Shown here: positions 44,248 through 51,430 of the stretch, one piece after another | Position numbering within the stretch: position 1 is the first letter of the stretch | Layout: every line of letters starts with the position of its first letter | From: Amycolatopsis sp. 2-15 | GTDB taxonomy: Bacteria; Actinomycetota; Actinomycetes; Mycobacteriales; Pseudonocardiaceae | DNA: 64,000 nucleotides | Assembly: GCF_030285625.1 (NCBI RefSeq) | Contig: NZ_CP127294.1 | Location: 7,348,001 to 7,412,000 of the forward strand | Direction of reading: 5' to 3' | The notes under the pieces: generated by a model | What the model was told of the DNA's origin: nothing | Database searches by the model: none | Seen by the model: only the letters and a program-made list of their open reading frames with translations | Translations under genes and position numbers: made by a program

Positions 44248-45288
44248 ATGGACCGTCACGTCGTCATTGGTATCGATCCACACAAGACCAGCTGGTATGC
44301 AGCAGTGGTCGACAGCCGACACCAACTGCTCGAAGAACTCAGGGTGCCGGCAAGCCGCGCCGACTACCGTGAGCTGCATCGTCTGGCCCGGCGCTGGCCG
44401 GGCATCCGCTGGGCGATCGAGGGCAGCAGCGGCCTGGGCCGGCCATTGACCCAGCGATTGATCGACGACGACATCACCGTCTTGGACGTGCCGTCCAAAC
44501 TCACCAGCCGGGTGCGTCAACTGGCCACCGGGCACGGCCGCAAGACTGACCAGGTCGACGCCCGCTCGGTCGCGGTCGCCGCGCTCACCGGCGCCGACCG
44601 GCAGCATCGTCAGGACGACCACGCCGAAACCCTGCGGCTGCTCAGCGAACACCGGGACGAGCTCGTCCGACGCCGCACCCAGGTCATCAACCGGCTGCAC
44701 GTGCTCCTGTCGCACTTGTTTGACGGCGGAGCACCTGCATCGTTGACGGCAGACCGCGCCGCTGCGCTGCTCGGCCGGATCCGCCGCGCCCGCGGGGCAC
44801 GAGCGACCCGACGGACACTCGCAGTCGACCTGGTCGCCGAAGTCCGCCATCTCGACAAGAAGATCGCCACCGCGGAACAACGAGTATCGGACGCAGTATC
44901 CGAGACCGAACCGACGTTGCTGCAGCTTCCCGGAGTCGGTCCCGTCCTGGCCGCGCGCATCATCGGCCGTGTCGGATCACTCGACCGGTTCCCCAGCGCC
45001 AACCACTTCACCTCCTACTGCGGCACCGCGCCCATCGAGGTGTCCTCCGGCGACGTCACACGCCACCGACTCTCCCGCGCCGGCGACCGGCAGCTCAACC
45101 ACGCACTGCACCTCATCGCGCTCAGCCAGGTCCGCCGCCATGCCCCAGCAAGGCAGTACTATCAGCGCAAACGCGCAGCAGGCAAAGTACACCGCGAAGC
45201 CATGCGCTGCCTCAAACGACGACTTGCCACTGTCATCTTTCGCCACCTCACAGCCGACCAACGGGCCGCAACACCCGCGCCGGCTTGA
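44248..45288 (+). CDS. IS110-family recombinase (DEDD, bridge-RNA dependent type)
   Basis: 346 residues from the ATG at 44248. The RuvC-like N-terminal domain has VVIGIDPHKTSWYAAV (Asp10), RWAIEGSSGLG (Glu58) and GRKTDQVDARSVAVAAL (two Asp). A coiled linker (LDKKIATAEQRVSDAVSETE) follows. The Tnp domain is LLQLPGVGPVLAARIIGRVG and FTSYCGTAPIEVSSGDVTRH, which includes the conserved Ser, then HHL-like ALHLIALSQVRRHAPARQYY. It looks intact. Some 28 further codons are open upstream of 44248, but they overlap the guide-like segments. Confidence 0.9.
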   Translation: MDRHVVIGIDPHKTSWYAAVVDSRHQLLEELRVPASRADYRELHRLARRWPGIRWAIEGSSGLGRPLTQRLIDDDITVLDVPSKLTSRVRQLATGHGRKTDQVDARSVAVAALTGADRQHRQDDHAETLRLLSEHRDELVRRRTQVINRLHVLLSHLFDGGAPASLTADRAAALLGRIRRARGARATRRTLAVDLVAEVRHLDKKIATAEQRVSDAVSETEPTLLQLPGVGPVLAARIIGRVGSLDRFPSANHFTSYCGTAPIEVSSGDVTRHRLSRAGDRQLNHALHLIALSQVRRHAPARQYYQRKRAAGKVHREAMRCLKRRLATVIFRHLTADQRAATPAPA

Positions 45289-45389
45289 CAGAGAGGAGCT
45301 ACCACCGACCCCACACCGCCGCCGGAAACCGGCCCCCGGCCACCCGGCTCCACACCGGCGTCACCAACGTCAAAGCCTCATACAGCTAG

Positions 45390-45682
45390 ACCGGCGCCGC
45401 TGCGCGTGGCTGGGTGCTGTCGGCTGCGAAACGACCGGGTCGCGGTAGCCACATCCCCCATCGAACGCCGGCGTGCGCTCCGAGAACGCGCGGCCACCTT
45501 CGGACTCACTGCGCGTGAGCATCACCAGGTAGTCCGCAACGTCGACGCGCCGGAGGCGGTGTCCGTCGGTGAGATCATCGCGGAGTTCCTCGGCGCAGCA
45601 GCGGCGGTCGCATAGCCCCGCGTGCGGGGATCGGGCCGCTCAGCCGTTCCTCGGACGACGGTGGCAGCCCGACCAGGGCTTG
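45390..45682. other. Intergenic stretch with a possible gene tail
   Basis: On the plus strand a frame reads IERRRALRERAATFGLTARE and APEAVSVGEIIAEFLGAAAA to a stop at 45613-45615, likely the end of a lost gene of unknown family. No other gene is seen. Confidence 0.3.
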
Positions 45683-46252
45683 TCACCGTGACCCAGGGCT
45701 CCGCAGCGGTGCGAATGCGTTCGACCATGCGACGACCTGGTCGAGCATGCGGTGCAGCACCGGTTCGTGATGGTCGGCCGGCGCGGGTTCGGCGTCGGCG
45801 AAGTCCGTGAACAGCGACAGCGCGATCTGATCACGGACGTCGGCGATTTGCAGCTCGGCCATCACCAGGCGGAGCTGTTCGACGGCGCGCGTCGCTCCCA
45901 GCAGGCCGTAGCCTACGAAACCGGCGGCCTTGTTGTGCCACTCGTGGTACAGGAAGTCCAGCGCGTTCTTCAGCGCTCCGGTCGGCGCGTGGTTGTACTC
46001 CGGCGTCACGAAGACGAAGCCGTCGTAGGAGGCGACGGTCTCCGCCCAACGTCGGGTGTGCTCACGCGCGTAGTCGTTGCTCATCGCGGCTGGAACCGGC
46101 TCGTCGAGGTGCGGCAGGTCGAATTCGGCCAGGTCGACGACCTCATACGTGGCATCGTCGCGCTGCGACGCAACTTTGTGCACCCAGCGGGCGACAGCCT
46201 CACCCTTCCGGCCGGGGCGGGTGCTTCCGATGATGATGGCAACGCGAGTCAT
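45683..46252 (-). CDS. NADPH-dependent FMN reductase
   Basis: 189 residues from the ATG at 46252 with GGAAGGAA upstream. Flavodoxin-like FMN site RVAIIIGSTRPGRKGEAVAR, then YDGFVFVTPEYNHAPTGALK (PEYN motif contacting the flavin) and NALDFLYHEW. Cytoplasmic flavin/quinone reductase (YieF/ChrR-like). It lies directly downstream of the MFS exporter gene on the same strand and has MarR-type palindromes at its promoter, so it probably belongs to a redox/xenobiotic response unit. Confidence 0.85.
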   Translation of the reverse strand: MTRVAIIIGSTRPGRKGEAVARWVHKVASQRDDATYEVVDLAEFDLPHLDEPVPAAMSNDYAREHTRRWAETVASYDGFVFVTPEYNHAPTGALKNALDFLYHEWHNKAAGFVGYGLLGATRAVEQLRLVMAELQIADVRDQIALSLFTDFADAEPAPADHHEPVLHRMLDQVVAWSNAFAPLRSPGSR

Positions 46253-46293
46253 GACGAGTTCCTTCCAAACAGGGATAAATGACACTGACGTGC

Positions 46294-46313
46294 ATCGTTG
46301 GCAACCCAACGAT
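46294..46313. promoter_or_regulatory. MarR-type operator before the FMN reductase gene
   Basis: ATCGTTGG CAAC CCAACGAT is a perfect 8-4-8 palindrome 42 bp upstream of the reductase ATG. It shares CGTTGG/CCAACG with three further sites at 46324, 47778 and 47807. Confidence 0.65.
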
Positions 46314-46315
46314 AT

Positions 46316-47758
46316 CTAGTTGATCGTTGGAGTGTCCAATGACCTCGCCTGTGCGGCCACGGCCCGCTGCTCCCACGTGAGCCACACAGCGGCCACCAGC
46401 GCGATCGCGCACGCGATGACCATCAGCCAGAACGTCCGATGAAACACTTCGAGCGCCTGTTCGCCGCCCACGGCCGTGCCTGACGACAGCAGGACGACGA
46501 AGATCGCGCTGCCAAGCGCACCACCGAGTCGCGACAGAATGTTCACTTGCGCGCTCGCGTCCGACATCTGCGACTTGTCGACCGCGGACAAGGCGGCGGA
46601 CACCGTAGGCGAGCCGGCCAAGGCCATCCCGATCCCGCGCGCCACCTGGAGTACCTCGACCAGGGGCAGGTTGGCGTCCGCCGGCAACACGGCCATCGGG
46701 ACCGTGGTCGCGATACTCACGACCAGACCGGCGGCTGTGACGATGCCGCCGCCGTACCGGTCGGTCAATGACCCAGCCACCGGGAACATCGCCGCGGCAC
46801 CGAGGCTGAACGCCATCAGCAACAGGCCCGAACGCACGATGTCGTCACCGCGCAGCAACTGGAAGTACAGCGGCATCACAATCAGCCCACCGAACAACGC
46901 GGTCGCCGTGAAGAACACCGAGACCGCGGCCGAGCCGAACACCCGGTCGCGCGCCAGTCGCAGGTCCATGAGAGGAGCCGTCGTCCGTAACGAACGCCAC
47001 GCAAACGCACCCAGCGCGACCAGGCCGCCAAGCAGGGGAATCCACACCTCAGGAACCGCAAGCGATCGGTGGTCCGTGGCACCGGTAATGGCGTACACCG
47101 TCAGCGGCAAGCCGACGACCACCAGAACCAGTGACACCACGTCCAGGCGACCCGCCACGCCAGGCTCACCCCGCGGCACCCAACGCAGGCCTGCGAAGAA
47201 ACCGAGCGCACCGACCGGCACGTTGATCAGGAACAGCCAATGCCAGGAGAGGTTGGCGATGACCAGCGCACCGACCACCGGGCCCACCGCCGGGGCGAGG
47301 ATCGCCGGCACGCTCGAAGTCGCGATCACCCGACCCATTCCGGCTCGACCGGCGACCTCGCCCAGGATCGCCATCCCCGAGGGGATCAGCAGACCACCCG
47401 TGACGCCTTGAAGCACTCGAGCAGCGATGAGCAGGCCGATGCCGGGCGCGGCCGCGCACAGCGCCGACGTGACAGTGAAGCCGACCAGCGCCCAGAGCCA
47501 AAGCCGTCCCGAACCGAACCGCCGGCCGAGCCAGCCGCAGGCCGGCAGTGCCGCGGCGAGAGCGAGAAGGTAGCCGCTGCTGATCCACTGCGTTGCCGCC
47601 AACGACGCACCAAGCTTCCCGCCGATGGCATCCAGCCCGACGTTGACCAGCGACGTATCGAGCCCAGCCATCACCGACCCGGCAGCGAGCACGATCGCAG
47701 TCCGCCAGACCGCGACCGGGATCCGACCCGTGTCACGACCTTCGACCACTGTCTGCAT
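46316..47758 (-). CDS. MFS drug exporter, DHA2/EmrB-QacA type
   Basis: 480 residues from the ATG at 47758 (GGGGGAA upstream), 13-14 membrane helices. Motif A-like LPACGWLGRRFGSGRLWLWA, motif C region VIATSSVPAILAPAVGPVVG with AGPxxGG-like spacing, the DHA2 loop NLSWHWLFLINVPVGALGFF and ITGATDHRSLAV. Probably exports hydrophobic compounds by proton antiport. It is divergent from the marR gene, with two operator palindromes in the shared promoter. The FMN reductase follows 63 bp downstream. Confidence 0.9.
   Translation of the reverse strand: MQTVVEGRDTGRIPVAVWRTAIVLAAGSVMAGLDTSLVNVGLDAIGGKLGASLAATQWISSGYLLALAAALPACGWLGRRFGSGRLWLWALVGFTVTSALCAAAPGIGLLIAARVLQGVTGGLLIPSGMAILGEVAGRAGMGRVIATSSVPAILAPAVGPVVGALVIANLSWHWLFLINVPVGALGFFAGLRWVPRGEPGVAGRLDVVSLVLVVVGLPLTVYAITGATDHRSLAVPEVWIPLLGGLVALGAFAWRSLRTTAPLMDLRLARDRVFGSAAVSVFFTATALFGGLIVMPLYFQLLRGDDIVRSGLLLMAFSLGAAAMFPVAGSLTDRYGGGIVTAAGLVVSIATTVPMAVLPADANLPLVEVLQVARGIGMALAGSPTVSAALSAVDKSQMSDASAQVNILSRLGGALGSAIFVVLLSSGTAVGGEQALEVFHRTFWLMVIACAIALVAAVWLTWEQRAVAAQARSLDTPTIN
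46324..46342. promoter_or_regulatory. Second CGTTGGA palindrome, inside the exporter 3' end
   Basis: TCGTTGGA GTG TCCAATGA (one mismatch in symmetry) overlaps the last codons of the exporter gene, 11 bp from the 46294 site. It may form a paired MarR site for the reductase promoter. Confidence 0.45.
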
Positions 47759-47777
47759 GGTTCCCCCCGGGATCCTA

Positions 47778-47797
47778 TTCGTTGGAGGTACCAATGA
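47778..47797. promoter_or_regulatory. MarR-type operator near the exporter start
   Basis: TCGTTGGA GGT ACCAATGA, an imperfect palindrome 20 bp upstream of the exporter ATG. Confidence 0.55.
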
Positions 47798-47806
47798 TAG
47801 GCAAAG

Positions 47807-47829
47807 ACTCGTTGGAATGTCCAACGAGT
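47807..47829. promoter_or_regulatory. MarR-type operator between exporter and marR genes
   Basis: ACTCGTTGGA ATG TCCAACGAGT is a perfect 10 bp palindrome 20 bp before the marR GTG. Strongest of the four related sites. It is placed to repress both divergent genes. Confidence 0.75.
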
Positions 47830-47848
47830 TCGCGGTACAGTCGGACCC

Positions 47849-48334
47849 GTGGACGAACCGCTGCTGAAACCCGAGGTCGACCCCCCGGTACGGGTGTGGC
47901 GGCTGACGTCGTGGCTGCTGCACCACGTCAACGCTCGAGCCAACCGCATCGTCACCCAGCACTTCGGCCGGCCAAGCTGGCGGATGTGGTACGCCATGCT
48001 CGCGGGGATGGACCAATACGGAACGCTGAGCCAGGCCGAACTGTGCCGCCGACTCGGCATCGATCGCGGAGACGCCGTATCGGTGCTGAACGACCTCGAA
48101 GACGAAGGCCTGGCCCGCCGACTGCCCGATCCCACCGACCGTCGCCGCAACGCGGTCGACATCACACCCGCGGGCAAGGAACTACTGTTCAAGCTTGACG
48201 CCGTGGTCGATGCCGCCCAGGACGAACTTCTCGGCGAACTGACCCGTGACGAACGCACTCAGCTCAATGCCTTGTTGCGCAAGCTGATCGAACGTCCTGG
48301 CAACACCTCGGGGCGAGAGCCCGCCGCTGAATAG
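47849..48334 (+). CDS. MarR-family repressor of the divergent exporter
   Basis: 161 residues from the GTG at 47849. Winged helix: YGTLSQAELCRRLGIDRGDA, VSVLNDLEDEGLARRLPDPT, DRRRNAVDITPAGKELL (wing with DxRxxxVxLTxxG). The dimerisation helices are at both ends. It is divergent from the exporter, with a perfect palindrome in the promoter and related palindromes at the reductase, so it probably senses a small molecule exported or reduced by these two proteins. Confidence 0.88.
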   Translation: MDEPLLKPEVDPPVRVWRLTSWLLHHVNARANRIVTQHFGRPSWRMWYAMLAGMDQYGTLSQAELCRRLGIDRGDAVSVLNDLEDEGLARRLPDPTDRRRNAVDITPAGKELLFKLDAVVDAAQDELLGELTRDERTQLNALLRKLIERPGNTSGREPAAE

Positions 48335-48614
48335 TGAAAAGCGAGACCTCGCAAAGGGGTGACGTGATCCCGTTCTCCGGGACGCATCACCCCACTGGTG
48401 GGACCGCGTGCGGCCCGGGGTGATCGTGCAGCACGAGGCCAACCGCACGGTGAGCTATTTCATTGCGGCGAAGCCACACGCACTGGTTACGTATTCGCGA
48501 TGCCCGGCGCTGTCCGGGCGCGCTCCGACAGCGCCGTCGGGAGGAATCAAGCCGAGCCTGACCACTCATCCGGTACGGGACTTGGCGAAGACGAACCTTT
48601 CTTGGGGGAGAACT
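48335..48614. other. Intergenic stretch before the response regulator
   Basis: The frame upstream of 48615 is open back to 48408, but a GGGGGAG ribosome binding site marks 48615 as the start. A weak hairpin (GGACGCATCACCCC region) is seen near 48380. No gene. Confidence 0.4.
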
Positions 48615-49319
48615 GTGATCCGCGTCTTTCTGGTCGGTATCGACACCGCGCTAACCGAGCTCGTCCGCGACGATCTGTCGCGCCGCGGACATGTGGTTCA
48701 CGTGGTGGACAACGGTATGGACGCGATCGCCCTCGCCGGCGATGCCGACGTGATCGTTCTCAATCTCGAGTTGCCCGACCTCGACGGGGTAGAGGTCTGC
48801 CGGCGGATCCGGGAGATTAGCGACGGGCCCTTGATCGGTGTCCTCACCGGTGGCGCCGAGCTCGAACGCGTGCTGGCGCTGCGCGCCGGGCTCGACATGT
48901 GCCTGACCTCGAAGCTAGGCGTGACCGAACTCGTCGCCCGGATCAACGCACTGCTGGCTCGCAGCCAGCCGAACGCGGACCGTCGCAGCAAGCTCTCCTA
49001 TGGCGATCTGTTGATCGACGCACAGACCCGCCAGGTCCGCATCGGCGGCAAGGCGGTCGGTCTGACCCGGAAGGAGTTCGACCTGCTCCACCTTCTGGCA
49101 TCTCACCCCGGTGTCACGTTCGACCGTAAGCAGATCCTCTCCGCGGTGTGGCAGGACGAAAACGCGTGGATGCAACGCAGTCGCACGATCGACACCCACG
49201 TCAACAGCATTCGCCGGAAGCTCGGGTGCGGTGAGGTCATCCACACCCAGCGCGGGGTCGGGTTTCGATTCGCGCAGGACCAGGTGGCCGAGTCCGGCCT
49301 GACCCACGCACACGGGTGA
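48615..49319 (+). CDS. OmpR-type response regulator with a degenerate receiver
   Basis: 234 residues from the GTG at 48615. The receiver domain (1-115) has normal hydrophobic strands, but the phosphoacceptor position is Asn50 in VIVLNLELPDLDG, the N-terminal acidic pair is absent, and the conserved Lys motif LTKP reads LTSKLG. The winged helix is complete (YGDLLIDAQTRQVRIGGKAV, LTRKEFDLLHLLASHPGVTF, RTIDTHVNSIRRKLG, HTQRGVGFRF). No histidine kinase lies nearby. It is likely a phosphorylation-independent (JadR1-like) regulator. It converges on a second degenerate regulator. Confidence 0.85.
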   Translation: MIRVFLVGIDTALTELVRDDLSRRGHVVHVVDNGMDAIALAGDADVIVLNLELPDLDGVEVCRRIREISDGPLIGVLTGGAELERVLALRAGLDMCLTSKLGVTELVARINALLARSQPNADRRSKLSYGDLLIDAQTRQVRIGGKAVGLTRKEFDLLHLLASHPGVTFDRKQILSAVWQDENAWMQRSRTIDTHVNSIRRKLGCGEVIHTQRGVGFRFAQDQVAESGLTHAHG

Positions 49320-49338
49320 GGCGGGCCCAAACGGGCGG

Positions 49339-50049
49339 TTAGTCGGCGGTGACCAGTTCTTCCGGACTGCCGATCCGCAAGCCGTACCCCTTGACCGTGA
49401 CGCAGATCCAACGCCCCAGCTTGCGGCGCAGACTGCTGACGTGGGTGTCGAGGGTTCGGCCGGCGGCATGTGGGTCACCGCCCCAGACCGCGCGCAGCAC
49501 CTCGGCCCGCTCGGTGACCGCGCCCGCACAAGTCGCGAGAAGGTGGAGGAGGTCGTACTCCTTGCGGGTGAGGTGGACCGGCTCACCCGCAAGCCACACC
49601 TCGCGCGCCTCAGGGTCGATCCGCAGCGGGCCGTGCACGATCGCCGGGGACCCACCGGAAGGCTTCGTCCAGCGAAGCACAGCGTCGATCCGGGCCATGA
49701 CCTCGGCCGCGCCGCAGTCCCAAAAGACGTGGTCGTCGCAACCCGCTCCGAGCACCCGGAGCCTTTCCTCCTCGGTGTCAAAGCCAGAAACTGCGATCAA
49801 CGCTGCATTGCCCTCGGCCCGCAACTCCCGGCAGAGTTCAAGTGACTCCTGGCCACGGTCGATTTCAACGAGCACCAGGTCCCGACCCGGCGCCAAGCGA
49901 CGAGCGGCGGCGGCGGACACCACCTGGACGTCGTGACCGTGTCTTCGCAGCAATCGTTCGAGCCAAGTCGCGCGAACGGGGTCAAACCGCACGATCATGG
50001 TGCGCACGAACGGTGCGCGTGCGCCGGGTTTGTCCCCGCCCTGCGCCAT
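49339..50049 (-). CDS. Second OmpR-type response regulator with a degenerate receiver
   Basis: 236 residues from the ATG at 50049 (GGAGGGG upstream). The receiver has Glu62 in DLVLVEIDRGQESLELC where Asp is usual, and DDHVFWDCGAAEVMARI without the conserved Lys. The output domain is intact: GPLRIDPEAREVWLAGEPVH, LTRKEYDLLHLLATCAGAVT, RTLDTHVSSLRRKLG, TVKGYGLRIG. The two regulators are paralogues (similar output domains), convergent, and separated by 19 bp. Confidence 0.85.
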   Translation of the reverse strand: MAQGGDKPGARAPFVRTMIVRFDPVRATWLERLLRRHGHDVQVVSAAAARRLAPGRDLVLVEIDRGQESLELCRELRAEGNAALIAVSGFDTEEERLRVLGAGCDDHVFWDCGAAEVMARIDAVLRWTKPSGGSPAIVHGPLRIDPEAREVWLAGEPVHLTRKEYDLLHLLATCAGAVTERAEVLRAVWGGDPHAAGRTLDTHVSSLRRKLGRWICVTVKGYGLRIGSPEELVTAD

Positions 50050-50289
50050 CGAGTCCCCTCCCCTACGTCTTCGGGGACGGCCTTTCGAGTCTTGAGTGCG
50101 CCGACTCCCCCACAACGAGATCACCGCCAGCGTATCGGGTCGTTCCGGAGAGTCACAGGGCCTTGAGGGGGAATCGGGGTTGACTGCGGGCGTCACCGCG
50201 CCTTCCAGCCGGGGTGGTCAGCGGAGCCGTTCCGAAGTTCTCGGCGCCGCCGGCTCGGGGCAGGGCCCCGCACAGTCGGCTCTCCCCCG
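50050..50289. other. Intergenic stretch
   Basis: Promoter side of the second regulator. No gene recognised. Confidence 0.4.
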
Positions 50290-50393
50290 GCTCGAGGTAC
50301 GGCGGGCCAGCACCAGTTCAGGGCGGCGAGCTTGGCCGGGTTCGGCTTCCCGGCGACGACGCGAGACAGCGGCTCAGTAACATTCTCATCCAT
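50290..50393 (-). pseudogene. Acyl-CoA carboxylase epsilon-subunit remnant
   Basis: The ATG at 50393 follows the carboxyltransferase stop by 12 bp, the normal AccD-AccE arrangement. It reads MDENVTEPLSRVVAGKPNPA and KLAALNWCWPAV, matching the short epsilon motif (RVVRGxPxxxELAAL). The rest is lost. Confidence 0.5.
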
Positions 50394-50405
50394 AGCGGAC
50401 ACCTT

Positions 50406-51430
50406 TCACTGCGGCGAGTTAGCGTGTTTGCCTTGCGGCAGCGAGGCGTCCTTCGCTCGCAGCACGTCAACGCAGCGGACGACCATCTCCGGGATCTCAC
50501 CCGAATCGATCACCTCGTCGACGAAGCCGCTTTCGGCGGCGTAATACGGGTGCATCAGCTCTGCGCAGTACTTCTTGATCCTCCGCTCACGGACCATGTG
50601 CGGGTCGCCCACGAAGCAGCGTCACGCCGGAAGATGATGTTGGTTGCCCCGCGACCATGACCACCACTTCGTTCATAGGCCAAGCAAGCGCTACATCGGC
50701 ACCCGATCGATGAGGAATCCATCACGGTGTAGGCGCCGCCGTACGCCTTCCGCACGGCCAAGGACTCCCCGGGTATGGTCGCGCCGCAGAGGCGTCGAGA
50801 GAACTTGACCCTGTACGCCAGACGGGCGAAGTCGCAGACGATGTTCTCCGCCCGATCGGCGCTGACCTCGAACACGTCGCCGTCATCGACGGTATCGACG
50901 AAGACCTCGCGCACGTCGTAAGGCCGCTGGCCGTCGAGCGACACGAGCTCCCGCAGCGCACCGGTGAGACGGTCGACCGGAGCGGCTCCGATTTCGGCAA
51001 CGGCGCGTTCGTGGTTGTGCGACGGTAGCTGTGAAATCAGATCCGCACGTCGTCGTAGACGAAGTCGGTCGGCGCCGGCGAGCAACCCCAAACCCGGCGA
51101 GCACCGTCACGCCGTCCTGGATGCGTGCGCCCGCGCCATCGTTAATTGACACGAGCGGCGGACCTGCGGCAATCGCCCGACCCATCACGCTTGTGGATCT
51201 TCTCGGCTTGGGCGAGCAGCTCCAGCAGAAGCGCGCCGACGAGAGAGAGTGTGTGTGAGAGAGAAGGATCCGACCCGCTGCGCCCCACCGCCAGCACGTG
51301 AAGGGCAAGCTGACGGCTCGCCAACGGATCGTCTTGCTGTCGGCCGAACCCGGAGGCACGGCGCCGGCGAACTTGCTCTTTCTCCTGGAAGACCCATCGT
51401 CCAGCACAGAACCTCGATCATGACCGGACT
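50406..51430 (-). pseudogene. Acyl-CoA carboxylase carboxyltransferase (beta) subunit, multiply deleted and shifted
   Basis: Pieces in several frames follow the order of AccD: LDDGS and SRQLALHVLAVGR near 51300-51380, ELLAQAEKIHKRDG near 51200, PLVSINDGAGARIQDGVTVL, ADLISQLPSHNHERA, ALRELVSLDGQRPYDVREVF, VDTVDDGDVFEVSADRAENI, AYGGAYTVMDSSSIG, ATNIIFRRD, and the intact C-terminus RIKKYCAELMHPYYAAESGF through GKHANSPQ. Large parts including the biotin/CoA loops are missing. A GA/GT dinucleotide tract lies at 51241-51262. Confidence 0.7.

Larger units (their letters stand above)
44026..45300 (+). mobile_element. IS110-family insertion sequence
   Basis: Borders are set by the interrupted IS481 reading frame: target ...CACTACAA-CT-ACCACCG. 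CT is present at both junctions (44026-44027 and 45299-45300), matching the dinucleotide core used by IS110/IS621 recombinases, and no inverted repeats or target duplication beyond CT are seen. The left end has ~220 non-coding bases before the transposase and the right end only 10 after it, the layout of the IS110 subgroup with the bridge RNA in the left end. Confidence 0.88.
43060..45389 (+). mobile_element. IS481-family element interrupted by IS110
   Basis: The IS481 transposase gene begins at 43116 and ends at 45387-45389, with a 1.27 kb IS110 element inserted near its 3' end. The outer limits are approximate, because no convincing terminal inverted repeats were found by eye. Confidence 0.6.
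43116..45389 (+). pseudogene. IS481-family transposase, frameshifted and split by IS110
   Basis: N-terminal HTH (PIAHVAAEMGISRQCASKWV, NRWRRHGETGLLDRP) and rve integrase domain: ARWPGHMVHLDVKKTGEIPD (first Asp), HRLVTDNGSCYRANDFA (second Asp) and CHNGKVERYNRILAEEFLY (Glu). A shift near 43968 continues TSEGQRTAALTVWNIHYN. The IS110 element then intervenes. After 45300 the remaining tail YHRPHTAAGNRPPATRL and HTGVTNVKASYS ends at TAG. Removing the IS110 element rejoins IHYN-YHRPH exactly. Confidence 0.85.

Noticed and set aside
51241..51262. GA/GT dinucleotide tract that looks repeat-like
   Set aside because: A simple microsatellite inside a decayed carboxyltransferase gene. No spacer structure, so not CRISPR or an iteron.
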